Source of the DNA: a virus
DNA: 30,721 nucleotides
Virus record (IMG/VR): IMGVR_UViG_3300045941_000177
Coordinates: 1 to 30,721 of that record
Direction: 5' to 3' (one strand)
A program made the translations under genes and the position numbers. Each line of letters starts with the position of its first letter. Position 1 is the first letter of the stretch. This document shows positions 23,708 through 30,275 of the stretch, one piece after another. The notes under the pieces were generated by a model that worked only from the letters and a program-made list of their open reading frames with translations, was not told where the DNA came from and searched no databases.

Positions 23708-23912
23708 TACCTACCTGAATTTCGCGCCCGCGCTGACCCGCGATCCCTGGCCGCCGGAAGAACCTACGGCAGCCCGGTGGTGGGGCCTCGTTGTTCGCGA
23801 GAAAAATTCCACGGCGGCGCGCGGACCGTTTGGCGATGAGCCGGGGGCGTCGATCGCGCGCGAGTCGCCGGCCATGCTCAACGCTGTCGCATCTCGCGCC
23901 GGAGGTTGGCGG
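23708..23912 (-). other. Non-coding gap between the helicase loader and TerS; possible cos region
   Basis: This 205-bp stretch is the largest gap inside the gene array. In lambda-like phages the packaging site lies just before the small terminase gene, so a cos site is expected nearby; I cannot point to a particular nicking site. It holds AATTTTTCTCGCG at about 23804-23816 (read on the minus strand) and no convincing sigma-70 promoter. A 54-codon ORF (23875-23711) fits the TerS start (TAG GTA ATG) but has no recognisable domain, and I did not call it. Confidence 0.3.
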
Positions 23913-24584
23913 TCATAGGCGTGGGTAGTGTTGGTAGGCGTTGGCAGGCATGGCGGGTAGCTCGTCCTCCCAGCGACGGCCATTAAGCCAGGTCGCGGCG
24001 TGGGGGATCTTGTCGGCGGGGGCCTGAGCCCAGAGGCGGCGCTTGTGCTGCTCGACGGCAGCCTGGAGGGCGGCAGCGAGCTCAGGGTTGGGGTTGAGGG
24101 CGTTCCATGCCTTGAGGGCGCGGGCCTTGGCTTCACGCCGAGGGTACACGGACCAGAAGGCATCGAAGAGGTCATGTCCGTTGCGCGCGTGTATGTGTTC
24201 TTTCTTCTCTTCTCCTCTCTTCTCTTCTCCTCTCCTCTTAGACCGTAACGCTTTCATGCGTTCGGCGACTGTGCTATCTACTTGATACTTATTCCAATTC
24301 TTCCACGTTACGGTGAGCTCGCCGTTAACACTTTTGCCCTCCTCAATCGTGATGTTCGGCAGGTGTTCAATCGCTGTTCGAGCCATGTCCAACGTGTCTA
24401 CTTCGAGGACCTGCAGGAGTCGTTTTCCCGGGGGGGTGATGCGTAGTTTTCCGCCCTCACCGGCGAGAGCGGTCAGGGCCCCAAGGCGGGTCCACTGACC
24501 CGTCGCCTCTAGGCTCAGGTTGGCGTGGTCGGGGTCATCCAAGATGGACGTCCAGACCTTGAACCAGCGCTTGAGGTCGGCCAT
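23913..24584 (-). CDS. Helicase loader/replisome organizer
   Basis: A 223-aa replication protein. The N-terminal part (1-105) is winged-helix-like (RWFKVWTSILDDPDHANLSL, QWTRLGALTALAGEGGKLRI, VTWKNWNKYQ), like phage replisome organizers. A basic/acidic linker (115-130) contains two RGEEK units encoded by a perfect 15-bp tandem repeat. The C-terminal domain (140-223) has the widespread loader signature FWSVYPRREAKARALKAWN, then IPHAATWLNGRRWEDEL. It should bind the phage origin and bring in the helicase encoded directly upstream. Start ATG 24584, two bases after the helicase gene's TAG. The middle of the gene is AT-richer than its surroundings. Confidence 0.85.
   Translation of the reverse strand: MADLKRWFKVWTSILDDPDHANLSLEATGQWTRLGALTALAGEGGKLRITPPGKRLLQVLEVDTLDMARTAIEHLPNITIEEGKSVNGELTVTWKNWNKYQVDSTVAERMKALRSKRRGEEKRGEEKKEHIHARNGHDLFDAFWSVYPRREAKARALKAWNALNPNPELAAALQAAVEQHKRRLWAQAPADKIPHAATWLNGRRWEDELPAMPANAYQHYPRL
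24198..24239 (-). repeat. 42-nt polypurine tract with 15-bp tandem repeat, candidate origin element
   Basis: The plus strand from 24198 to 24239 is only C and T (42 bases). Within it a 15-base unit is repeated exactly (24204-24218 and 24219-24233), encoding RGEEK twice in the helicase loader. AT-rich sequence lies just upstream in the gene (about 24270-24310). A purine/pyrimidine-asymmetric, easily melted block inside the initiator gene resembles the layout of the lambda origin inside gene O. The origin role is an inference; I see no clear iterons. Confidence 0.5.
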
Positions 24585-24586
24585 GA

Positions 24587-26188
24587 CTAGGCGATCTCCT
24601 CAAACCGGAGGGTCTCGGGCGTGAAGGTCATGTCAATCACCCCGACGGCGCCGTCGCGGTTCTTGGAGACAATGCACTCGGCCTTGGTGTCGAGCATGCC
24701 GCGATGAAGGAACAGCACCACGTCGGCGTCGTGCTCGAGCTCACCAGACTCGCGCAGATCGGAGAGTGTCGGGCGGCGCCCCTCTTGGTCGCGCCCAGGG
24801 CGCGCGAGCGAGGAGAGGCAGAGCACAGGGAGTCGGCAGGTCACGGCAAGGGTCTTCAGGGCCTGACTCACCGCCTCGACCTGGAGCCGGCGCTCCTTGA
24901 TGTCGGCGGGGGCGCGGACGAGCTGGAGATAGTCCACAACGAGGAGGCCGAGGGGTGGGCCGGCCCAGCCGGTCACCATGGTCGAGACCTCGCCCACGGA
25001 GATCGCCTCGTCGGTGAGCCACACGGGCAGCCCACGGAGCTCGCGCAGCGTGCGCTCGACCTTCTCGTGTTCGATCAGGGTGAAGTCCGCGCGCTTGAGG
25101 GCCGAGGCCGAGACGCCGGAGGCTTGCGCGAGCAGGCGCCGCGCCAGGGCGAGATTGACCATCTCGCGGCTCACCACGAGCACAGCGCTCCCGTCTTCCG
25201 CGGCCCCGCGCGAGATCTGCAGGGCGAGCGCGGTCTTCCCGACGCCGGGCCGGGCGCCCAGGAGGACGAACTCCCCCGCCTGGTAGCCCCCGCCCAGGAC
25301 GCGGTTGAGCTTCGCGAACGGCGTCCGGAGGACGGGCGCCGGGCCGGCGCGCATGGAGGACTCGAGCTGATCGAGCACGGCGCCCAGCGGGACGGGGCGG
25401 AGCCCTTGGCGATCCCGCGAGCCGGCGAGTACCTCGCGACGGTCGATGGAGCGCACGCACTTACGGACGGAGGCGGGATCGAGTGGGGGCGTGCAGTGCT
25501 GGGCGAAGCCGTCCAGCAAGAGCGCCTCGACGGTCGCCGCGTCGAGGCCCACGCCGAGGAAGTACCCGGCGAGCCGCGTGCACGTCACGTCACGCTGGCC
25601 CTCGCCGACCCCGTGGAGGGCTTCGAGCACCCAGCTGGAGCCGACGCCCCCTCCGCCCGACACAGGCCCCGGCAAGCGCTGCCCGTGGATAAGGTCGAGC
25701 AGCTCGCTGGGCGCTGGCGGCAGTGGCCAGGTCAGCGGGACCTCCCATTCGTAGCGCGGGCCGTCCGGGTGGATGGACGGCGGAGCGACCACGATCCCGA
25801 CGCCGCGAATGTCGACCTGGGGCTTCTTGCCGTTCGTCGTGAGCAGGCCCACGCGATCTGGTACGTGCCCCGGCGCCGAGAGAAAGACATGCTGCCCATG
25901 GCCCGTGCGTGACCGCGGGGCGCCGGGGAGCAAGATGCCCTGCTCGAAGAGCAGGCGTTGCGCGGCGGCGCCGCCATCCAGATCGACGGCAAACGTTCCG
26001 CGGCCGAGGACCAGCGCCACGTTGGCGTCGGGCCACTGGCTCCACCACGTGTCGATCTCCTCGGGCAGCGGGGCGTCGCGCTGGTACGGGCGCCATTCCA
26101 CGAGTGGGCGCTTGGAGCGTGGCGCGCACGGGATGGGATGGAGCCCCATGGCGAGGTAGGCGCGCGCGGCCTCGTGGCAGGCGTTCAT
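24587..26188 (-). CDS. Prim-Pol primase fused to DnaB-type helicase
   Basis: A 533-aa bifunctional replication protein. The N-terminal Prim-Pol domain (1-about 170) has the acidic VDLDGG motif (D69, D71), SRTGHGQHVFL (H100) and VDIRGVGIVVAPPSIH (126-140), the three conserved motifs of archaeo-eukaryotic-like primases. A helical linker (190-255) follows. The C-terminal RecA-like helicase has FAKLNRVLGGGYQAGEFVLL, Walker A GARPGVGKT (311-319), SREM (340-343), Walker B LLVVDYLQL (415-423), LSDLRESGELEHDADVVLFL (475-494) and SKNRDG (508-513), all in DnaB order. It would make primers and unwind DNA at the fork. ATG 26188 is chosen for its ATGA overlap with the upstream stop; GTG 26200 is an alternative. 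Confidence 0.93.
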   Translation of the reverse strand: MNACHEAARAYLAMGLHPIPCAPRSKRPLVEWRPYQRDAPLPEEIDTWWSQWPDANVALVLGRGTFAVDLDGGAAAQRLLFEQGILLPGAPRSRTGHGQHVFLSAPGHVPDRVGLLTTNGKKPQVDIRGVGIVVAPPSIHPDGPRYEWEVPLTWPLPPAPSELLDLIHGQRLPGPVSGGGGVGSSWVLEALHGVGEGQRDVTCTRLAGYFLGVGLDAATVEALLLDGFAQHCTPPLDPASVRKCVRSIDRREVLAGSRDRQGLRPVPLGAVLDQLESSMRAGPAPVLRTPFAKLNRVLGGGYQAGEFVLLGARPGVGKTALALQISRGAAEDGSAVLVVSREMVNLALARRLLAQASGVSASALKRADFTLIEHEKVERTLRELRGLPVWLTDEAISVGEVSTMVTGWAGPPLGLLVVDYLQLVRAPADIKERRLQVEAVSQALKTLAVTCRLPVLCLSSLARPGRDQEGRRPTLSDLRESGELEHDADVVLFLHRGMLDTKAECIVSKNRDGAVGVIDMTFTPETLRFEEIA

Positions 26189-26637
26189 GCGGGCCGCCAC
26201 TGAACCTCGTTACCAGCAGCAATCCAGGCCCAATCTGCCCGACTGCCCCAGAAGAAGTTCCACAGCGCCATACCGTAGTACTCCGCGCTCCCCGAGCCAT
26301 GCGCGAAGTCAGCGTGCGCAACAGATGGATCGAGACCAACCAAGAGCACGCCATCACCGCCGTACCTGTCTCCGTAGAAGTCTTCGGCGGCCGGGTGCCC
26401 CACAAACTCGTCGAGGCTCCGGTAGGGTTTGCACTCGACGAAGAGCCGGTGGCCAGACGGACACTCGGAATGTCCGCACTTCCACGAGATCTCAAAGTCG
26501 GGGACCCAATCCGCGAAGTCGACCGGCTCGTAGGCCCATCGTATGCCGAGGCCCTCGAAGAATGCGGCCCATCGGGCTTCGAGCCGCGACCGAAAACGGA
26601 CGCCACGGAACACCGCGGGCCGGCAAACGAACTTCAT
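26185..26637 (-). CDS. PD-(D/E)XK nuclease-like protein
   Basis: A 150-aa protein with the endonuclease pattern FRSRLEARWAAFFEGLGIRW (E20), WAYEPVDFADWVPDFEI (D47) and HRLFVECKPYRS (E68-x-K70), i.e. the E, D, E-x-K catalytic arrangement. A Cys/His pair region (CGHSECPSGH) sits between. The C-terminal part is aromatic-rich (EYYGMALWNFFWGSRADWAW). Proteins of this kind are frequent in phages and are thought to cut or process DNA during replication, recombination or host DNA breakdown; the exact substrate is unknown. It overlaps the helicase gene by ATGA and its own start is ATGA-coupled to the HNH-like gene. Confidence 0.75.
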   Translation of the reverse strand: MKFVCRPAVFRGVRFRSRLEARWAAFFEGLGIRWAYEPVDFADWVPDFEISWKCGHSECPSGHRLFVECKPYRSLDEFVGHPAAEDFYGDRYGGDGVLLVGLDPSVAHADFAHGSGSAEYYGMALWNFFWGSRADWAWIAAGNEVQWRPA

Positions 26638-27134
26638 GGTGTGGGCTCCTCCCCGCGCAGCTCCGGATGCCGAGCCTCGATCTGGCGAATGACCGTATCC
26701 AGGGACTCCAGCTCCCGCATGATGTCCCGCGTCTCCTGCAGCGCGGCCCGAGACGCCTCCTGGCAGCGAGCACAGAAGGGGATGAGCGGCCCACGCTCAC
26801 CGCCGAGTACGACGGGGCGCACGTGCTGCATCGTGAGCCCGATGCGCAACCGGACACACAAGGTGCGTGATTTGCCGCAGAACGCGCAGAGATCGCCGTT
26901 GGCGGTCCACACGGCGTCGGGCGTCGGGTCGCCGGGCGCGTGTGGCCGTCGCGCGCGCGCGGAATCCTTCGGCAGCCACTGCATGCCCGCCAGCGGCGCC
27001 TTCGATTGGCAGGCCGGGCAGCGGGCTCCGACTGAGCCGCCGTTGACCTCGAACGTCTCCAGTCCGACCCGCCCGCAGTGGCGACAGGCAAGGGACGCGC
27101 GTTGAGCCTCGAACTCAGACCTGGTTAGTGGCAT
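26634..27134 (-). CDS. HNH-endonuclease-like zinc protein
   Basis: A 166-aa protein. The N-terminus has a zinc ribbon (CRHC at 17-20, CPAC at 39-42). The middle has CAFC (83-86), then GLTMQHVRPVVLGGERGPLI (H104) and FCARC (120-124), which follows the C-x-x-C ... H-V-x-P ... C-x-x-C layout of small HNH nucleases. The C-terminal 40 residues form a helix, possibly a coiled coil (ALQETRDIMRELESLDTVIR). The usual second His of the nuclease is replaced by Gln (QHV), so cleavage activity is doubtful. Starts at ATG 27134 inside the last codons of the RusA gene (10-bp overlap). Confidence 0.65.
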   Translation of the reverse strand: MPLTRSEFEAQRASLACRHCGRVGLETFEVNGGSVGARCPACQSKAPLAGMQWLPKDSARARRPHAPGDPTPDAVWTANGDLCAFCGKSRTLCVRLRIGLTMQHVRPVVLGGERGPLIPFCARCQEASRAALQETRDIMRELESLDTVIRQIEARHPELRGEEPTP

Positions 27135-27658
27135 CGGGTCACCGCCTTATCCACGATTGTGTCGACAGGTAGCGCGGGAGAACCGATCGACCCCGTGGAT
27201 AGCGGCAAGGTTGACACCCCGGAGCAAAATTTTTTTGCGGCCGAGACGAACGAGAATGGCGCGATGGTGATCTCGACCCCGGTCCGCCGGTCCTCGCGAT
27301 CGGTGGCGAAGCGCTTCCGCGCGACCAGCTCGACCACCTGGCTGTCGTCCTGCCAGAAGACCGCGTTGAACTGGTCGGTGAGCTTGTGCAGGAGGTTGTC
27401 GAGGTCCGGGCGCTTGAGCGGCACGACGTCGGCCTTCCGCGCGCGGGCCGGGCGCGGCATGTAGAACGTGGCCACGAAGACGAGCGGCCCCTCGGCGGGG
27501 ACGCGCGGCGCGACGGTGCGGCCCACCTGCCCGACGAGGAGCGCCCAGTCGGTGTTGCCGCGCTTCGGCACCATGTGCACCTTGTCGCCGCGGTGGAAGC
27601 GCGCGACGCCGCCCACCTTCATGGACTTGGGCAGGCCGGCCACGAAGAAGGAGATCAT
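27125..27658 (-). CDS. rusA: RusA-type Holliday-junction resolvase with C-terminal extension
   Basis: A 177-aa protein of the RusA family, which cuts four-way DNA junctions. Key residues are visible in LKRPDLDNLLHKLTDQFNAV (D85, D87, D95) and FWQDDSQVVELVARKRFA (D104, D105 and the following Lys). A typical RusA ends near residue 135-140. Here about 38 further residues follow, after Ala-Ala-Lys-Lys-Phe encoded by an A-A-A-A-A-A-A run (27236-27230). This run is a canonical A_AAA_AAA slip heptamer. A -1 shift would give a shorter tail of about 22 residues. The start ATG 27658 is preceded by GGGGGAGG within the tiny upstream gene and overlaps its stop (TGATG). Confidence 0.9.
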   Translation of the reverse strand: MISFFVAGLPKSMKVGGVARFHRGDKVHMVPKRGNTDWALLVGQVGRTVAPRVPAEGPLVFVATFYMPRPARARKADVVPLKRPDLDNLLHKLTDQFNAVFWQDDSQVVELVARKRFATDREDRRTGVEITIAPFSFVSAAKKFCSGVSTLPLSTGSIGSPALPVDTIVDKAVTRCH

Positions 27659-27756
27659 CAGCGGTCAGCCTCCCCCTGTGCCGCCCTTCGGGGGGTTGAT
27701 CGGCGCTCGTTCTTCCCGGGCTCCGGGTTGAGTGGCGGCACCGAGGGGGTGCTCAT
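27658..27756 (-). CDS. Tiny 32-aa coupled ORF before rusA
   Basis: ATG 27756 overlaps the preceding gene's stop as ATGA, and this ORF's TGA overlaps the RusA start as TGATG. It encodes 32 residues rich in Pro, Arg and Glu (MSTPSVPPLNPEPGKNERRS, ending QGEADR). Its last codons carry the ribosome binding site of rusA (GGGGGAGGC). The overlaps on both sides suggest translation, either to make a peptide or simply to keep ribosomes coupled to rusA. No function can be read from the sequence. Confidence 0.5.
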   Translation of the reverse strand: MSTPSVPPLNPEPGKNERRSTPRRAAQGEADR

Positions 27757-28058
27757 CGGTCTGGGTCCTGCTCAAAGAGCGTCCATCCGCCCGGTCCTTC
27801 GCGTCCGACGATAGGCGGGTCTTCGAGTTCGCGCGTGAGTTCAAGGCCGCGCTGGAGAATTGCTGCCGCCCGTGGGCCTGGCACCACGGCCAGGAAGGCC
27901 ATCGCATCGATCATCCACTCGCGGCGCTTGGTGTCGGAGTCCTCCCAGGAGTCGCCACGGAGGAGCCACCGATGCGCTTCCTCGCGCCACCAGCCGACCG
28001 AGCGCCCGCCGCAGTCGGGACAATGGCAGACCACATGCACGGGCTGGGGGCCGGTCAT
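27753..28058 (-). CDS. Small Cys-containing protein
   Basis: A 101-aa protein (ATG 28058 overlaps the preceding stop by ATGA). It begins QPVHVVCHCPDCGGRSVGWW, a C-x-C-x-x-C zinc-like motif followed by Trp. Then comes a helical region (DTKRREWMIDAMAFLAVVPG) and a C-terminal helix (AAAILQRGLELTRELEDP). The rest reads GREGPGGWTLFEQDPDR. It is not recognised. The zinc-like start and short length match several neighbours in this block. Confidence 0.65.
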   Translation of the reverse strand: MTGPQPVHVVCHCPDCGGRSVGWWREEAHRWLLRGDSWEDSDTKRREWMIDAMAFLAVVPGPRAAAILQRGLELTRELEDPPIVGREGPGGWTLFEQDPDR

Positions 28059-28306
28059 GCCGATCTCTTGACGATCTTCAGGGCGGGCTTCTTGCGCTTC
28101 CGTCGCGTGTTCCGCTCGATCTGTCGCAGGCGGGCGGGGATGCCGATGAACTCCCCGCAATCCAAGCGAGCCCGAATCGCTTGGAGAGCCTCGCGGATGT
28201 CGAGCAGGATGCACCGCTGAACGGAGTCGGCGTCGTACTTTCCTTCAGCGGTCTGCCACACGGACCACTCCGTGTTGCGCGGTCTCTTGACGAGTCGCTC
28301 ACTCAT
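28055..28306 (-). CDS. Small basic hypothetical protein
   Basis: An 83-aa protein, very basic at the C-terminus (NTRRKRKKPALKIVKRS). The centre is a helical segment (SVQRCILLDIREALQAIRAR, then LDCGEFIGIPARLRQIER). The start region is RLVKRPRNTEWSVWQTAEGK. Two Cys occur but no clear zinc site. Its start at ATG 28306 lies within the end of the upstream small gene (8-bp overlap) and its stop forms an ATGA overlap. The basic tail would suit binding to nucleic acid. Confidence 0.65.
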   Translation of the reverse strand: MSERLVKRPRNTEWSVWQTAEGKYDADSVQRCILLDIREALQAIRARLDCGEFIGIPARLRQIERNTRRKRKKPALKIVKRSA

Positions 28307-28460
28307 CCCTCTCTCCGTCGCGGCGGTTGAGAATGCGGCGCTCGCGCTTGATGCCGATGCGCTTGTTCTTCGTGCCGCGCACGCGCATGTGGTGGCCGAG
28401 TGGACGCTTGCCCCAATAGTCCCAGCCGGGCGGCTTGCTGCCCTTCACAGTGCGGCTCAC
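28299..28460 (-). CDS. 53-aa basic hypothetical protein
   Basis: A short gene that is easy to miss: GTG 28460 directly follows the TGA of the upstream gene. It encodes VSRTVKGSKPPGWDYWGKRP, then LGHHMRVRGTKNKRIGIKRE and RRILNRRDGERDE. The start S-R-T-V-K-G-S-K-P-P-G-x-D-Y-W is a recurring pattern in small phage proteins, which supports the frame over a longer overlapping one in 28303-28677. The whole protein is strongly basic and probably binds nucleic acid or acts with an RNA-like partner (inference). Confidence 0.7.
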   Translation of the reverse strand: MSRTVKGSKPPGWDYWGKRPLGHHMRVRGTKNKRIGIKRERRILNRRDGERDE

Positions 28461-28754
28461 TCACCCGCTCCGTCGCGGCGTGGGGGTGGACCATTCGTTC
28501 AGCGCGGTTTCGTATAGACGCTTGACTGAGTAGGCCCCGGTGCGGTGATACGCGCCGCTCTTCACATCGCGCCGCACCAGACCGTTCTCGATTAGCGCAC
28601 GCAGAAGGGCAAGTCCGCGCTCGCGTTCCTCGGGGCGCAGTCTCATGTTCCGGGCGGCTGATCCTTGCTCCAGCCAATAGACGAACCTATCGGCCAATCG
28701 AACGAGCCCCAGGCGAGTGACCTTCTCAGCGACCGCTGCGGTACTGTCTCGCAT
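28461..28754 (-). CDS. Small winged-helix-like hypothetical protein
   Basis: A 97-aa protein with ATG 28754, coupled to its upstream neighbour by TGATG. It has helices STAAVAEKVTRLGLVRLADR and ERERGLALLRALIENGLVRR, then DVKSGAYHRTGAYSVKRLYE. The alternation of a helix, a turn (LRPEERERG) and a hydrophobic strand pair resembles a winged-helix DNA-binding protein, but this is weak. The C-terminus is basic (PTPRRSG). A possible regulator in the early gene block. Confidence 0.6.
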   Translation of the reverse strand: MRDSTAAVAEKVTRLGLVRLADRFVYWLEQGSAARNMRLRPEERERGLALLRALIENGLVRRDVKSGAYHRTGAYSVKRLYETALNEWSTPTPRRSG

Positions 28755-29254
28755 CACGCCCCCCCCCTCCCGCCGAGCGTGGCGAGGAGGTGTGTAAAGC
28801 CGCACGTACACGCGCACTGGTCATCGTGTTCGGTGTGCTCGCCCTGGTCGTACCCGCACCGGACGTGTTCGCAGGTCTCCTCGTGCCAGGCATAGCGATC
28901 TAGCCCCGCCCGCACCGCGTCGAGGGCGGCTTGGAGTTGGGCCACCTTCTCGTCATGCCGCTCATGCTCACGATTCGTCGCCGCGAGAAGACCCTGGAGC
29001 ATGTCCCGCTCCTCCTCCACCCCTGCAATCCGAACACGCAGCGTTCGATTTTCATGGTCGAGGGCGTCTGAGATGCGATAGTGGACATACTGTGCGAGGC
29101 AGGCATCACCACCATGCAGGGGACAGCGGCCCGATTGCGCGCTCTGTCCGCTTCGCCCACAGATCGTTGCCGCCTCCACCTCGGCGGGGGTGACATACTC
29201 AGGACGCTGCGTACTTTCACTCAGCCGCTCGTCGGACTGGCGTTCAGCCGTCAT
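28754..29254 (-). CDS. Coiled-coil protein with Cys-rich ends
   Basis: A 166-aa protein. The start (ATG 29254, ATGA overlap) is followed by the segment CGRSGQSAQSGRCPLHGGDA, which has Cys spaced as in a zinc site. Residues 60-120 are a predicted coiled coil (DHENRTLRVRIAGVEEERDM, HERHDEKVAQLQAALDAVRA). The C-terminus is rich in Cys and His (HEETCEHVRCGYDQGEHTEH, then CACTCGFTHLL), probably a zinc-binding unit. Function unknown; the layout suggests a dimeric scaffold with metal-binding heads. It is much longer than its neighbours. Confidence 0.65.
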   Translation of the reverse strand: MTAERQSDERLSESTQRPEYVTPAEVEAATICGRSGQSAQSGRCPLHGGDACLAQYVHYRISDALDHENRTLRVRIAGVEEERDMLQGLLAATNREHERHDEKVAQLQAALDAVRAGLDRYAWHEETCEHVRCGYDQGEHTEHDDQCACTCGFTHLLATLGGRGGA

Positions 29255-29508
29255 CGCCACACCACGCCCGACCCGATGCACGAGCGGCAGGACTCTTGCG
29301 CGGGGTCCGTGTTCCCCGCAACGGGGAGCGGCCCCCACGGCGAGTAGAAACCTTGCAGCACCAGCCCCTTGCCCTTGCACACCGGGCAGACGTAGGGCAT
29401 GACGAGCACGGGCTCAAATGTCTTGCCGATGGCCGCGTAACTCGTGCTGTGCATGCCACACCGCCCACTGGTCGAACGGTCGCAGTCGCTACAGGCTGTC
29501 GCGCTCAT
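29251..29508 (-). CDS. Small protein with DnaJ-like zinc repeats
   Basis: An 85-aa protein with three Cys pairs: CSDC near the start, CPVCKGKG (41-48) and CRSCIGSG (74-81). The last two match the C-x-x-C-x-G-x-G repeat of DnaJ zinc fingers, which can fold as one two-strand zinc site. It lacks a J domain. It is linked by ATGA overlaps on both sides. Similar stand-alone fingers are common in phage early regions; the role here is unknown. Confidence 0.7.
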   Translation of the reverse strand: MSATACSDCDRSTSGRCGMHSTSYAAIGKTFEPVLVMPYVCPVCKGKGLVLQGFYSPWGPLPVAGNTDPAQESCRSCIGSGVVWR

Positions 29509-29831
29509 CCCCGCCCCTCCTCGGTGCGTGGCTTCGACTCAACCCATCCACAGTGCGTACAAACGCCCGGTACGGCACACAGGTACTCGCAAAGTGGGCA
29601 GTACTCCTTCCGCCTCGGCGAGTCCGGTCCACGACTCATCGGCGGGCCTGGGGGGTGGGGACGATATTCAGCGAGCCGGAATCGGTCATGGGGATTCCGC
29701 TTGCGCCACTCAGCGAGCACCTTCCGCGCATCCGCCCGACACAGGGCAACCCCCACGGTGGGATACCAGCCAGTAGGCTGCTCGCGATAACTCGCTTCTA
29801 CGACCCAGACGACCGGGATTCGCTGGCGCAT
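29505..29831 (-). CDS. Zinc-ribbon-like hypothetical protein
   Basis: A 108-aa protein. The N-terminal part is a beta-like stretch VVWVVEASYREQPTGWYPTV, then helix CRADARKVLAEWRKRNPHDR. The C-terminal 35 residues have CPLC, C and CTHC (CPLCEYLCAVPGVCTHCGWV), a compact zinc ribbon. ATG 29831 is preceded by GGGGAGGGGGAGC, a strong ribosome binding site, located inside the 10-codon ORF 29831-29863. Stop overlaps the next start (ATGA). Function unknown. Confidence 0.65.
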   Translation of the reverse strand: MRQRIPVVWVVEASYREQPTGWYPTVGVALCRADARKVLAEWRKRNPHDRFRLAEYRPHPPGPPMSRGPDSPRRKEYCPLCEYLCAVPGVCTHCGWVESKPRTEEGRG

Positions 29832-29863
29832 CACTGCTCCCCCTCCCCGGCGTGGCGGGTCAT
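29831..29863 (-). CDS. 10-codon ORF, possible coupling minigene
   Basis: ATG 29863 overlaps the upstream stop as ATGA, and the ORF's TGA overlaps the next gene's start as TGATG. It codes for MTRHAGEGEQ. The whole ORF is the ribosome binding region of the following gene, so its value is probably to move terminating ribosomes to the next start rather than to make a peptide. Whether it is really translated cannot be decided here. Confidence 0.3.
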   Translation of the reverse strand: MTRHAGEGEQ

Positions 29864-30057
29864 GGCTTGTATGATCCGTCACCACTGTTCAGCGCCTGCT
29901 TGATTGAATCGGGCAACTGGCAGACATGCTCCCGCATTGCCTCCCGCACCGCCTCGGCGGCGAAGGTCAAGATCATCTCGCGCAGCACATCATCACCGCG
30001 CAACCGAATGACCATCTCGGCCGGCAACTCCACCGCCCGCGCGCTGGGCGGGGTCAT
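29860..30057 (-). CDS. Small hypothetical protein
   Basis: A 65-aa protein with ATG 30057 (ATGA overlap). It reads MTPPSARAVELPAEMVIRLR, then GDDVLREMILTFAAEAVREA and MREHVCQLPDSIKQALNSGD. The middle is a strongly helical, acidic segment (VLREMILTFAAEAVREAMRE). It has a single Cys. A small helical protein of unknown role; it does not have the zinc pattern of its neighbours. Confidence 0.6.
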   Translation of the reverse strand: MTPPSARAVELPAEMVIRLRGDDVLREMILTFAAEAVREAMREHVCQLPDSIKQALNSGDGSYKP

Positions 30058-30275
30058 GGGCTCACCCGGTTGTGCGGGTGCGGCTGCCGGTCGCCGGGGA
30101 ACGCGAGTGGCATCATCCCGCCCTCCGTGTCGCAGGCACCGCAGATCACGAGCCCACACCCGAGACAACGATCGTGAATTGCACAGGCGTCGGCACCGCA
30201 GTGGGTGCAGCACCCAGACATACACGTCAGCAGTTCGCCCCTCGGCGCCACCGCGCGACAGGCTGCCAGGATCAC
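30054..30275 (-). CDS. Small Cys-rich (double zinc-site) protein
   Basis: A 73-aa protein starting at GTG 30275, which overlaps the upstream stop (GTGA). It carries a dense set of metal ligands: C-x3-CC-x2-C (18-26), C31, H34, C37, C40, C45 and C48 (CLGCGLVICGAC). This resembles a small cross-brace or B-box/RING-like zinc site (CTHCGADACAIHDRCLGCG). The C-terminal tail is Pro/His-rich. Function unknown; likely a protein- or nucleic-acid-binding zinc module. Confidence 0.65.
   Translation of the reverse strand: MILAACRAVAPRGELLTCMSGCCTHCGADACAIHDRCLGCGLVICGACDTEGGMMPLAFPGDRQPHPHNRVSP

Noticed and set aside
23711-23875. A 54-codon ORF just before TerS
   Set aside because: Its stop is well placed, but the sequence has no domain and the region is where a packaging site is expected, so I mention it only in the gap entry.
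21159-23918. A 919-codon open frame on the plus strand
   Set aside because: It lies antisense to TerL and TerS, which have clear motifs. Arg/Ala/Pro-rich nonsense translation and the GC-rich third positions of the minus-strand genes explain it.
27665-27907. An 80-codon minus-strand frame
   Set aside because: Overlaps the 101-aa gene and the 32-aa coupled ORF, which have clean ATGA/TGATG junctions on both sides.
28303-28677. A 124-codon minus-strand frame
   Set aside because: It overlaps the 53-aa basic gene and the 97-aa gene in another frame. Those two have natural starts, tight junctions and protein-like composition; this frame does not.
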